A stretch of 64,000 nt of DNA from positions 1-64,000 of the forward strand of contig JADJRQ010000005.1 of the NCBI GenBank assembly GCA_016712175.1. The letters are read 5' to 3'. Numbering within the stretch: the stretch's first letter is position 1; each line of letters opens with the position of its first letter. This document shows, piece by piece, positions 38,327 through 46,924 of this stretch. The position numbers were made by a program, and so were the translations under genes. The stretch comes from Solirubrobacterales bacterium (GTDB lineage Bacteria > Actinomycetota > Thermoleophilia > Solirubrobacterales > 70-9). The notes under the pieces were generated by a model, which had not been told where the DNA came from, ran no database searches, and worked only from the letters and a program-made list of their open reading frames with translations.

Positions 38327-40571
38327 GGGTTCGAGTCGGGGCTTCGCTGAGCATCCGGGTTGCCTCCCCGGTCGATACCGGCGGGGAGATCAGGTTCCCC
38401 TGGGCGAGCTGGCAACCGAGGTCACGCACCATCTGGAGCTGAGTTTCCGAGCTGACGGCTTCGGCAACCACGGTCATCGACAGCGCCTTGCCGATCTGGA
38501 TGATTGCGTCAGTGATCGCCGACCCTTTCGGTTCGCCGACCGCCAGGTTCTCGATGAACGACCGGTCGATCTTGAGCGAATCGATTGGGAATTCGTTGAG
38601 GTAGCTGAGGGATGAGAAACCGGTACCGAATTCGTCGAGTGCCAGCCAGATACCGAGTCCATGAAGTTCGTTCATGACCGTTTTGACGGTGCTCGTCCCC
38701 GCGACCAGGACCGTCTCGGTGATCTCAAGGGCGAGGCGGTCGGGCCGGATGTCGTGTTCTTCGATCAGCTCTCCAACCAGTTGGGGAAGCCGCGGGTTGC
38801 GGAGCACCCTGGCTGAGGCGTTGACCGACAGGATCAGGCGTTGGTTCTCGTCAATCCGTTTCTGCCACAGGCCGAGCTGCCTGGTGGCTTCCCGGAGTAC
38901 CCATTGGTCGATCCGGGTGATCAGGTCGCTCTCTTCTGCGATCGGGACGAACTCGAGCGGGGCGAGCAGCCCTCTCTCCGGGTGCCGCCAGCGCACGAGG
39001 GCTTCGAATGCGGTCAGCTCTCCGGTGCGAAGCGAGATCATCGGCTGGAAATAAAGACACAGCTGATCGGACTCGAGGGCGCTGCGCAGTTCGCGCTCTA
39101 CCTCCAGGCGCTTCACGGCGCGATCGCGCATCGGCTGGCCGAACAGTTCGCCCTGGGCCCGGCCCATTTCCTTGGCCTGGTACATGGCCGCGTCGGCCTC
39201 TCGCAGGAGCTCCTCCGCCGACTTGGAAGGGTCGCTGGCCGGGGAGTAGATCGCGATACCCGCGCTGGCCGAGACGAAGTGGTCGCTCCCGCGAACCGTG
39301 ATCGGCTTCAAGAGGCTTTCGAGGAGACCGTCCGCGATCTCCCGGGCTTCTGCTTCGTCCTTCACGACGTTCAGTACCACTGCGAACTCGTCGCCGCCGA
39401 AGCGGGCCAGGGTGTCGCCCGTCCGGATCCCCTTGCCCAGCCTCGGCGCGACCTCGCGCAGCATTTCGTCGCCGGCCTCGTGTCCGACGCCATCGTTGAT
39501 CAGCTTGAAGTGGTCGAGGTCGAGGAAGACCACGCCGGCCTGCTCGCCAGACTTCCGGGCGGCCTCGATTGCGGTCTCGAGCCGGTCGGTAAAGAGCTGG
39601 CGATTGGGAAGTCCGGTGAGTGGATCGTGGAGGAGGCGGTGACGGAGTGATTCGTCGGCACGGCACCGGTCGATGGCGTTGGCCAGGATGTTGGCCGTGG
39701 CTTTCAGGAAGTGCTTGTCCTGTTCGTTGAACCGGTGCGGTTCGGTGGAATTCACCGAGAGGATCCCGAATTGACCGTCGGACCCGCCGATCGGCGCGAC
39801 CATGCTGCTGCGGACCTCCGGTGTGCTGCTCTCCCGGTAGTCGGCGACCCGCGGGTCGACATGCCAGTCATGGATCGAGGTGACTTCACCGAGCGAAAGC
39901 CGATCTCCCGGCCAGCGGTCGGTCTCGTAAGGCACTTCGTGCACAACAGGAGTGTCGTTCGAACTGTGGCGGAGCCGCAGACGCTTGAAGTCCTCCTGCT
40001 CCCAGACCGAAACCTCGTGCATCCCTTCCTGGTTGATCAGCATGTCGATCACTGTCTCGATGAGTTTGTCGGGGTGTTCGCCGCTCATCGCGAGCTCGCC
40101 CAGCCGGGCGGTCATCATCTGCTGGCCGATTTTCTCCTGCACGACGAACTCGGCCTGTTTGAGGGCGCTGATGTCCTGCATCACGCCGTGCCAGAGTGGA
40201 TTGCCGTCGTCATCGGCGATCAGCCGCGCTCGCTCGTAAATCCAGACGCATTCACCGTCCTTGCGCCGAAGACGGTATTCGGCCGGCGGATGGGCGTCTT
40301 TCCCGATCAGTCCTTTGTCTTCGTAGCTCATCGCGCCGTCAACATCGTCCGGATGGATCGAGCGGAACCAGAGCGTGTCGTCGGCTGTCCACTCTTCGGC
40401 GGTGTAACCGAGGATCGCTTCGATCTGCGGGCTGACAAAGTGCCAATGCCCGGATTCACCCATCTCGGCCGTGTAGACGATGGCCGGAACGGCCTCGATC
40501 AGCCCACGGATGGCCTCGTCGGTCCGCCGAAGCTCTTCGTTCGCTGGATGTTTGTCGGGTGTCGTCGTCAT
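38316..40571 (-). CDS. PAS-GAF-GGDEF-EAL cyclic-di-GMP signalling protein
   Basis: 751 residues from ATG 40571 (GTG 40589 also open). Order: PAS (about 20-130, ending WHGVMQDIS), GAF (about 150-300, SSMVAPIGGSDGQFGILSV), GGDEF (about 305-470) with intact RFGGDEFAV and DHFKLIND, and EAL (about 490-740). The EAL motif FEALVRWRHP, Asn in SVNAS, EITET, Lys in LKIDRSF and QGNLISPP are present. However, the usual DDFGTG reads LDEFGTG and the AEGVE motif reads AEAVSSE, so hydrolysis may be weak or lost. It probably makes cyclic di-GMP in response to a sensed signal. It is convergent with cfa. Confidence 0.93.
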   Translation of the reverse strand: MTTTPDKHPANEELRRTDEAIRGLIEAVPAIVYTAEMGESGHWHFVSPQIEAILGYTAEEWTADDTLWFRSIHPDDVDGAMSYEDKGLIGKDAHPPAEYRLRRKDGECVWIYERARLIADDDGNPLWHGVMQDISALKQAEFVVQEKIGQQMMTARLGELAMSGEHPDKLIETVIDMLINQEGMHEVSVWEQEDFKRLRLRHSSNDTPVVHEVPYETDRWPGDRLSLGEVTSIHDWHVDPRVADYRESSTPEVRSSMVAPIGGSDGQFGILSVNSTEPHRFNEQDKHFLKATANILANAIDRCRADESLRHRLLHDPLTGLPNRQLFTDRLETAIEAARKSGEQAGVVFLDLDHFKLINDGVGHEAGDEMLREVAPRLGKGIRTGDTLARFGGDEFAVVLNVVKDEAEAREIADGLLESLLKPITVRGSDHFVSASAGIAIYSPASDPSKSAEELLREADAAMYQAKEMGRAQGELFGQPMRDRAVKRLEVERELRSALESDQLCLYFQPMISLRTGELTAFEALVRWRHPERGLLAPLEFVPIAEESDLITRIDQWVLREATRQLGLWQKRIDENQRLILSVNASARVLRNPRLPQLVGELIEEHDIRPDRLALEITETVLVAGTSTVKTVMNELHGLGIWLALDEFGTGFSSLSYLNEFPIDSLKIDRSFIENLAVGEPKGSAITDAIIQIGKALSMTVVAEAVSSETQLQMVRDLGCQLAQGNLISPPVSTGEATRMLSEAPTRTLIP

Positions 40572-40653
40572 TTCCCCACTACAAGGCACGCCGGAGCATT
40601 ATCGCCCTGCCGTGACGATTCAGCAAGCCGGGGGCGGGACCGGTCCGGATCGG

Positions 40654-41802
40654 TCAGGCGCAGTGAGCGGTATTGGCCATGCCCTGGACAGCCATTTCGA
40701 TGATCGCCGGGGAGGTGCCGATGTTCATGCGACAGAAGCCGGCGCCACCCTCGCCGAACCACGGGCCGGGGCTGAGGGCGACACGGCCCGAGCGGAGGAT
40801 CGCTTCGGCCGGGTCGTCGCCGAGGCCGAGTGCCCGGCAGTCGAGCCAGGCAAGGTAACCGGCTTCCGGCATTCGGAAGCCGACCTCCGGGAGGTGCTCG
40901 GCCAGCAGGGCCTTGAGGTGGTTCCGGTTGAAGTCGAGCTGGGCCAGGACCTGGTCGAGCCATTGGTCACCCTCGTTGAAAGCCACCTCGGATGCGATCA
41001 CCCCGAGGTGCCCTGGATGCTCCTCGCCGAAGGCCAGGTCTTTGAGGATCCGCCTGGTACGGTCCGAGGCGGCGGCTACGACGGCGCAGTTGAGTCCGGC
41101 GAGATTGAATGCCTTCGAAGCTGAGCTGAGACAGAAGCCCCAATCGGCCGCCGCGTCAGAAATCGGGAGAAAGGGTTCGTGAACCTCACCGGGAAGCGTG
41201 AGCGGGGCATGAATCTCGTCGCTGAGGACCCAGGCTTCGTGCTCGGCTGCCAGCTCGGCGATCGCTTCGAGTTCGGTACGAGTGGGGACGGTCCCGGTCG
41301 GGTTGTGCGGGCTGCAGAGGATCAGGACCCGGGCGCCGGAGAGGAAGCCGGCCTCGACCGCGTCGAGGTCCAGGGTCCGGCCGTTCAGCATCGGAGCCTC
41401 GATCAGCCTGCATCCCGCTTCTTCGACCACGCTGAAGAACGGTTGGTAGACCGGCGGTGTGACCATGACTCCATCCCCGGAGCTGGTCAGTGCACCGAGC
41501 AGGGCGCCGATTCCACCGACCACATCACTCGTGGCTTCGACGCCGGCCGGGTCGGGCGACCAGTTGAGCCGGCGCGAAGCAAAGCCTGCGAAGGCTTCGG
41601 CGAGCCCGCTTGCCCCGGCGTTCGAGTACCCGGTGTCGTCGCGCTCGATCGCCGCGGCGAGTGCGGACTTGACCGGTTCGGCGAGCGGAAAGTCCATTTC
41701 TGCCACCCAGGCGGGAAGCACGTCCGGATCGTGCTCCGTCCACTTGACACTTCGCCGGAGACGAAGACGGTCGAGATCGAGCTGGTCGAGGCGGTAGTCC
41801 AT
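40654..41802 (-). CDS. MalY/PatB-type PLP enzyme (cystathionine beta-lyase-like)
   Basis: 382-residue fold-type I aminotransferase-like protein. The MalY/PatB signature WVAEMDFPLAEPV occurs near residue 30. The cofactor lysine is in LSSASKAFNLAGLNCAVV (about residue 230), with substrate Arg near the C-terminus in RMNIGTS. Members cleave C-S bonds of cystathionine or cysteine conjugates to a thiol, pyruvate and ammonia. It stands alone, with no methionine-pathway neighbours. Confidence 0.9.
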   Translation of the reverse strand: MDYRLDQLDLDRLRLRRSVKWTEHDPDVLPAWVAEMDFPLAEPVKSALAAAIERDDTGYSNAGASGLAEAFAGFASRRLNWSPDPAGVEATSDVVGGIGALLGALTSSGDGVMVTPPVYQPFFSVVEEAGCRLIEAPMLNGRTLDLDAVEAGFLSGARVLILCSPHNPTGTVPTRTELEAIAELAAEHEAWVLSDEIHAPLTLPGEVHEPFLPISDAAADWGFCLSSASKAFNLAGLNCAVVAAASDRTRRILKDLAFGEEHPGHLGVIASEVAFNEGDQWLDQVLAQLDFNRNHLKALLAEHLPEVGFRMPEAGYLAWLDCRALGLGDDPAEAILRSGRVALSPGPWFGEGGAGFCRMNIGTSPAIIEMAVQGMANTAHCA

Positions 41803-41898
41803 CTCCGCCAGATTGTCAGATTCAGGTCGCGATGGCCGTGATGCGGCCGTCCGACGTGCCGTCCGATCACCAGCCGGAAGACTGACCTCTGGCGAGAG

Positions 41899-43557
41899 TC
41901 AGTTCCTTCGGGTCACCTTGACCTTCGCCTTGCCTCTTGCCCGTACGACGCCGTCTCCAGTGGCCACCAACTTCACCTTGATCTTCTTGCCGGTGCGCGC
42001 CGACTTCTTCAATCTGGAGACGAACTTCGCCTTCTTGGTGGCACCGACCTTGAGGTTGTTCACGCTGTCGCAGCCCAGCTTTCCGATCTGCTTTTTCGGG
42101 GCTTTGGCGCAGACCTTGAGACCCCGAGCCATTGCCGTTCCGATGTTCTTGACCTTGACCTTCAGTACGACCTTGCCGCTTTTCTTCGAAGGTGTCGGTT
42201 TCGAAATGAATCGCAGGGTCTGGCTACCGCGCTTTCCGGTGGAGACCGATCGGATCTGTGAACCGCCTCCATCCTTCTGGCTCCGGGCCACCGTTGCCTC
42301 TTTCGGTGATATCACCGCGTCCGGGTGGGAGCTCTTGGTTCCAGCATGGTCGGCGACGTCGAGCGGAGTCTGGAACGATTTGCCCCGGGGCTGGATGGAT
42401 GTCTGAACAGTGCCGCCGGTCTTGCCAAGGGTCCAGACGCCGATAAAGGATCCGTCAGATCCGGCGGCAACCCTTGGGCTTGGTTCCTGGTAGCTGGGGT
42501 TTTTTTCGGAGAGAGTTACCGCCTTGCCGAACGTCTTGCCGGCCGGGCGTGTGGCGGTCTGGACGACGAAGTTGGATCCGTTGTTGTACTGCCAGACGAA
42601 GACGACGTCGCCGTTCGGCGCCGAAGCAGCGTCCGGAGTCATGACTGCCCGGGAGTTCGGGGACGATGGCGAGACCTCAGTTACCGGTCCGAATGATCCA
42701 CCTTGAGGCCGCATGACCGCTCTCACCACATTGTCCCCTCCCTTCGAGCCGACCCAGTAGGCGATCGTCGTGCCGTCCCCCGCGGTGATTACGTAGGGGG
42801 CGTCATCGGCATCGGTCTGGACGACGTTATTTGCGGTCCTGATACTCACTCCTTCACCTTGTGCGGAGATGTCCTGCGGCTGGCCAAACGAACCGCCCTT
42901 GGGGCGGGTCAAGGCCCGCATCGTCGTGTCGGATGACCAGACGATCGTCGTCGAGCCATCGGTGCCGGCCGTCATCGCGAGGTCGCGGGGTCTCTTGTTG
43001 AGGTCGGCTTCGACAACCGGAAGTCCGAAGGAACCGCCGGGCTTGCGGGTGGCAACCTCGATCAGGAAGTGCGCCGGGTCGAAGGGGGTTGCACCCGGAA
43101 GTACCCGCATCCACGCGACGGTCGTAGTTCCGTCAGGCGCGACCGAAACCGCGAAAGAATAGACGTAATCTTCGTCGGGAGAAAGGCTCACGGGCGTTCC
43201 GAACTGGCCTCCTGATGATCGCGTCGCGGCACGGATCAGCCCATCGGCGCTCCATGCGGCAGTTGTCGTTCCGTCGTTGGCCGTCGCGAACTTGAAGCCG
43301 TCTATGTAGGGGGCGATTTCACCTGGATCACCGAAGGTTCCACTCTGCGACTTTGTTGCGAAAGACAACCCTTCGTCCTGATACCAGTAGGCGGTCACCT
43401 TTCCGTCAGGAGCAAGATCGAGCGACGGGGCGTAGGCGCCGCCACCGGCGACGACCTGCACAGGCGGCACGAACGGCCCGGGGGTTGCCAGGGCATTCGA
43501 CCCCGCGAAACCCATTATCAACGCGACTCCCAATCCCACAATGGTTGTGATTTTCAT
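41899..43557 (-). CDS. secreted repeat protein with basic C-terminal domain, unknown function
   Basis: 552 residues from ATG 43557. A signal peptide (VGLGVALIMGFAGSNALA) precedes about seven repeats of roughly 50 residues. Each has the pattern TVAWSxDG..RAATRxxGGxFGxPxxLS (for example at TTTAAWSADGLIRAATRSSGGQFGTPVSLS). This looks like a beta-propeller. The last 120 residues are Lys-rich with a CARDB-like stretch (VKVKNIGTAMARGLKVCAKAP). Binding target is unknown. The protein resembles cell-surface proteins of soil actinobacteria in style. Confidence 0.75.
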   Translation of the reverse strand: MKITTIVGLGVALIMGFAGSNALATPGPFVPPVQVVAGGGAYAPSLDLAPDGKVTAYWYQDEGLSFATKSQSGTFGDPGEIAPYIDGFKFATANDGTTTAAWSADGLIRAATRSSGGQFGTPVSLSPDEDYVYSFAVSVAPDGTTTVAWMRVLPGATPFDPAHFLIEVATRKPGGSFGLPVVEADLNKRPRDLAMTAGTDGSTTIVWSSDTTMRALTRPKGGSFGQPQDISAQGEGVSIRTANNVVQTDADDAPYVITAGDGTTIAYWVGSKGGDNVVRAVMRPQGGSFGPVTEVSPSSPNSRAVMTPDAASAPNGDVVFVWQYNNGSNFVVQTATRPAGKTFGKAVTLSEKNPSYQEPSPRVAAGSDGSFIGVWTLGKTGGTVQTSIQPRGKSFQTPLDVADHAGTKSSHPDAVISPKEATVARSQKDGGGSQIRSVSTGKRGSQTLRFISKPTPSKKSGKVVLKVKVKNIGTAMARGLKVCAKAPKKQIGKLGCDSVNNLKVGATKKAKFVSRLKKSARTGKKIKVKLVATGDGVVRARGKAKVKVTRRN

Positions 43558-43636
43558 AATCACCACTCTCCCCAGATTTTCAAAACCGATGGATATCAGC
43601 TGATGCCGTTGAAACTAACAGCTGATTCGACCCTAT

Positions 43637-44671
43637 TCAAGCAGCGTCGGAGAACTTCTCGTGTGCCTGTTCGATTTCACGGGTCATGCCGGCGACGTTG
43701 AGCCAGGCCGGGTTCACTGCTTCGAATCCGCGGCGAACTGACGGCTTCATGTTCGGCTCGAGCTTTGCTTCGACGCAGGCGTTGACCCGGCGGAGCAGGT
43801 CTTCTTCGCCCTCGGAGGTTTCGCGCTTGTTGAGGAAGGATTCGCGCCAGTCTTTGATGGCGGTGATCGCGCGGTCGCAGGTTGCCGAGGGATCCTGGCG
43901 GGCCAGACCGAAGTGGGAGAGGTGGAGGCTCGAAGAGTCCATGGCCCGGATCCGCTCGATAGAGGCAATCGCTTCTTCGTGGGAATAGTCGGCGGGCGGT
44001 GACGACGGCCGGATGACGCGCGAGCCGGGCAGCTGCAGCCCGAGGGCGTCGCCACAGAGGATCGCGGTGGTCTTCTGGTCGTAGAAGGACATGTGCGCCC
44101 GTGTGTGGCCCGGGGTGGCGATGGCTTCGAGCCGACGGTCTCCGAGGTCGATCGTGTCACCGTCCTCGAGCGGCTGGATGCGATCGGGGTCGATCGATCC
44201 GGGGAAGCCGAAGAGCGTTTCGGTCCGGTCGCCCCAGACCGACTTGACCGACTCGGTTAGCCGGGTCGGGTCGGCCAGGTGCCGGGCGACGCGGGAATGG
44301 ATGTAGACGGTCGCGTCCGGGTATTCGCGGGCGAGACGCGCCGCGCCACCAGCGTGGTCGAAGTGGATGTGAGTCATGACGATCGAGTCGACCTGATCGA
44401 TGCCGAGGTCGCCGAGGCCTTCGATTACGGTTTCGGCCGTGTTGGCTGGTCCCGGGTCGACGATTGCCGGACGGGGTCCGGGCAGCAGGTGGGCGGCCAT
44501 CATTTCGGCCTCGCCGAACATCATCGAATCGATCACTACCGGCTCGTTAGTCTTCGGCGGTGAGATCGTGGTCGAGCGGGTGGAACTTTTGGCATGACCG
44601 TTTCGCGAAGCGAATCTGTGGGAGTTCAGATTGCCGAGGACCTTCTTGCGAACGTTGAACTTTGTGTTCAT
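43637..44671 (-). CDS. MBL-fold metallo-hydrolase
   Basis: 344 residues. An unusual basic N-terminal tail of about 40 residues precedes the fold. Metal ligands are clear: THIHFDHAGG (HxHxDH), the later TPGHTRAHMSFYD and CGDALG. A C-terminal helical extension (residues 250-344) follows HLSHFG. This group includes hydrolases with thioester or lactone substrates and is often annotated as beta-lactamase-like. The substrate is not predictable. It stands between the secreted repeat protein and the cold-shock gene. Confidence 0.88.
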   Translation of the reverse strand: MNTKFNVRKKVLGNLNSHRFASRNGHAKSSTRSTTISPPKTNEPVVIDSMMFGEAEMMAAHLLPGPRPAIVDPGPANTAETVIEGLGDLGIDQVDSIVMTHIHFDHAGGAARLAREYPDATVYIHSRVARHLADPTRLTESVKSVWGDRTETLFGFPGSIDPDRIQPLEDGDTIDLGDRRLEAIATPGHTRAHMSFYDQKTTAILCGDALGLQLPGSRVIRPSSPPADYSHEEAIASIERIRAMDSSSLHLSHFGLARQDPSATCDRAITAIKDWRESFLNKRETSEGEEDLLRRVNACVEAKLEPNMKPSVRRGFEAVNPAWLNVAGMTREIEQAHEKFSDAA

Positions 44672-44898
44672 CTCTATACCTTCAACCGATCAGAATGCCA
44701 AATGATTCGGTCATATCGTCTGAATGTTCCCTCTTACCTTCTAGGTTCCCCGTTCAAGGCCTTCTAATCAAAGTCGATCGATACAAAATCAGGGTTTTGT
44801 CCCGCAAAGGTGATGATTAAGTTACGAATCACCCACTTCTCTGGATCACCAGGGCGTCGATGGTTCAGGGCCTCCGTGAATCGCCCCTTTAAATGCGA

Positions 44899-44925
44899 AA
44901 CGCCCGCCGAATGGCGGGCGCGCTC
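44899..44925 (-). terminator. rho-independent terminator for cold-shock gene
   Basis: CGCCCGCC (44900-44907) and GGCGGGCG (44912-44919) form an 8-bp stem with a 4-base loop. Read on the minus strand it is followed by TTTCGCATTT, 26 bases after the cold-shock stop codon. Confidence 0.75.
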
Positions 44926-44950
44926 GCGGTGCTTCTCGCTTGGTTGAAGC

Positions 44951-45154
44951 CTAGATGGCTTCGACCGAAGCGGCAGCCGGACCCTTGGGTCCGTCTTCAG
45001 CTTCGTAGCTGACCTTTGCACCCTCTGCGAGAGTGCGGAAACCGTCAGCCTGGATGGCGCTGTGATGGACGAAAACGTCCTTCGAACCGTCATCGGGCGT
45101 AATGAAACCAAAGCCCTTTTCGTCGCTGAACCACTTAACTGTGCCTGTGGGCAT
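44951..45154 (-). CDS. cold-shock domain protein (CspA family)
   Basis: 67 residues from ATG 45154, preceded by a strong GGAGG ribosome site. The OB fold has both RNA-binding motifs, KGFGFI and VFVHH, with GTVKWF at the start and [10 protein letters not shown] at the end. It binds single-stranded nucleic acid and melts RNA structure. It lies beside a DEAD-box RNA helicase, a common functional partner, although each has its own terminator-like hairpin. Confidence 0.95.
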   Translation of the reverse strand: MPTGTVKWFSDEKGFGFITPDDGSKDVFVHHSAIQADGFRTLAEGAKVSYEAEDGPKGPAAASVEAI

Positions 45155-45314
45155 TGAATCCTCCACATAATGGTGAGCCAAACGCGGAGGATGCTGGTAA
45201 AGCAACGACTGCGAGCGCTACACACGTCTTTGTTGGGATATTCCCCAACCCTATCCCGGGGACCGTAGCACGGTTTTCACTCGCCGGGGAACTTTGAGGC
45301 AGATGAGACAACTC

Positions 45315-45334
45315 AAAGCCTGTTCCGGCAGGCT
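45315..45334 (-). terminator. small hairpin directly after DEAD-box helicase stop
   Basis: AGCCTG and CAGGCT with a 6-base loop, touching the stop codon on its downstream side in the minus direction and followed by TTTGAG. The stem is short, so confidence as a terminator is modest. Confidence 0.4.
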
Positions 45335-46648
45335 CTAGCCGCGGCTGCGGGTCCGGTTCCCGTTGCTCTTGCCCTTGCCCTGTTTCGAGTACTGGCCGCT
45401 ACCACGATTGCCGGATTTCCGCTTGCCATTGCCGTTTCCGGAGCTGCCGCCCGACCCGTTGTTACGCGGGCCGGAGCTGCGGCTGGAACGGTTGCGGCGC
45501 GGGGTGGTGGTCTCGGAATGGATCGAGACCGGCGCGCCGCTCTGCTCGTACTCGTGCGAAAGCCCGAGGGACTTCGCGATTTTCTGCATGTCTCTGGCCT
45601 GATCGGCCAGGACGAAACTGATGCCGATGCCATCAGCACCCGCTCGACCTGTCCGGCCGACGCGATGGACAAAGGTGTCCTGGTCTTCCGGCATGTCGTA
45701 GTTGATTACGTGGGTGACATCGGCGACGTCGATACCGCGAGCCGCGACATCGGTGGCCACGAGGGTGTCCACCTTGCCGCTCTCGAAGTCCGCCAGCGCG
45801 CGTTGGCGCTGGTTCTGGGACTTGTTGCCATGCATGGCCGCTGCCCTGATCTGGGGTGAGCGGCTCAGCTTCTTTACGAGTCGGTCGGCGCCATGTTTTG
45901 TGCGAACGAACACCAGGGTGCGTCCCCGCTCCGAGTTTTCCAACTCGTGGAGCAGTGATGTGACCTTGGCTTCGTGCGAAAGATGGATGAAACGGTGTTC
46001 GACCTTGCCCTGGTTCTTGTCCGGGGCAGGCTTGGTCACGTGAGTGACGGGATGATGGGTGTACGCGTCGGCGAGCTTGCCGGCGGCACCCTCGAGGGTG
46101 GCCGAGAAGAACAGGGTCTGGCGGTTGTTATGGATCTTCTTGACGATGCGGTCGACGGCGGGCTTGAATCCCATGTCGAGCATGCGGTCGGCTTCGTCGA
46201 GCACCAGGTGTTCGACGTGGTCGAGGGTGAACGAGCGGCGCTGAAGCAGATCCTCGAGCCGGCCGGGGCAGGCGACGACGATGTGGGCACGGGCGGCACG
46301 CTTGGCCTGGGCCTGGATTCCGACGCCTCCATATACGGGGGCGATCGAAAGGGCACGGGCCTTGCAGATGGCGTCCATCTCGTCGACGATCTGGCTGGCC
46401 AGTTCCCGGGTCGGGGCGAGGATCAGCGCTGAAGGCCGGCGGGAATCGGCAGCGATCAGGTCGACCAGCGGCACGCCGAAGGCGAGCGTCTTGCCGGAGC
46501 CGGTCGGCGACTGGACAAGAACGTCCCGGTCGTCGAGCACGTCTTCGATGACCTGTCGCTGTACGGCGAAGGGGGCTTCGAATCCACGCTGGGTGAGCGC
46601 ATTGACTACAGGTTTTGACACGCCGAGATCGGCGAAAGACTTACTCAT
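45335..46648 (-). CDS. DEAD-box ATP-dependent RNA helicase
   Basis: 437 residues from ATG 46648; the open frame upstream to 48412 is antisense to another gene and has no helicase features. Motifs in order: Q motif (GFEAPFAVQRQVI), I SPTGSGKT, Ia PTRELA, II DEAD, III SAT, IV TLVFVRTK, V ATDVAARGIDV and VI HRVGRTGRAG. The last 60 residues are Gly/Asn/Arg/Ser-rich, as in RNA-binding tails of RhlE/DeaD proteins. It is divergent from the beta-oxidation fusion gene. Confidence 0.95.
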   Translation of the reverse strand: MSKSFADLGVSKPVVNALTQRGFEAPFAVQRQVIEDVLDDRDVLVQSPTGSGKTLAFGVPLVDLIAADSRRPSALILAPTRELASQIVDEMDAICKARALSIAPVYGGVGIQAQAKRAARAHIVVACPGRLEDLLQRRSFTLDHVEHLVLDEADRMLDMGFKPAVDRIVKKIHNNRQTLFFSATLEGAAGKLADAYTHHPVTHVTKPAPDKNQGKVEHRFIHLSHEAKVTSLLHELENSERGRTLVFVRTKHGADRLVKKLSRSPQIRAAAMHGNKSQNQRQRALADFESGKVDTLVATDVAARGIDVADVTHVINYDMPEDQDTFVHRVGRTGRAGADGIGISFVLADQARDMQKIAKSLGLSHEYEQSGAPVSIHSETTTPRRNRSSRSSGPRNNGSGGSSGNGNGKRKSGNRGSGQYSKQGKGKSNGNRTRSRG

Positions 46649-46859
46649 GATGTTCAACTTTCTACTGCGAGGTGAGGGGTGTGGGGAGATTCGGTAACCC
46701 CAAAAACGCTCACTGCGCAGAAAGGAACAGAACCTCGATGGACATCCGTCGGGGACATCCAACGTCAACCAAGGTAGCAGGGATCGGTGGGTGGTCAAGC
46801 GGAGCTTCGTCACAGAGGGCCGTGGCGAACCCACGCTTCGCCGCCGGTCCATACACTTA

Positions 46860-46875
46860 TTGACTCGCGAGTCAA
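46860..46875. promoter_or_regulatory. perfect 16-bp palindrome upstream of beta-oxidation fusion gene
   Basis: TTGACTCGCGAGTCAA is a perfect palindrome ending 49 bases before ATG 46925. It shares the outer TTGACT/GTCAA arms with the palindrome before the acyl-CoA dehydrogenase at 23499. The size and symmetry fit a TetR-family operator of the fatty-acid regulon type. No terminator-like T-run follows. Confidence 0.6.
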
Positions 46876-46924
46876 CTTCTCGCAGAAGCTTCCACACACG
46901 ACCCCCTGGAGGATCAAGAACCTC

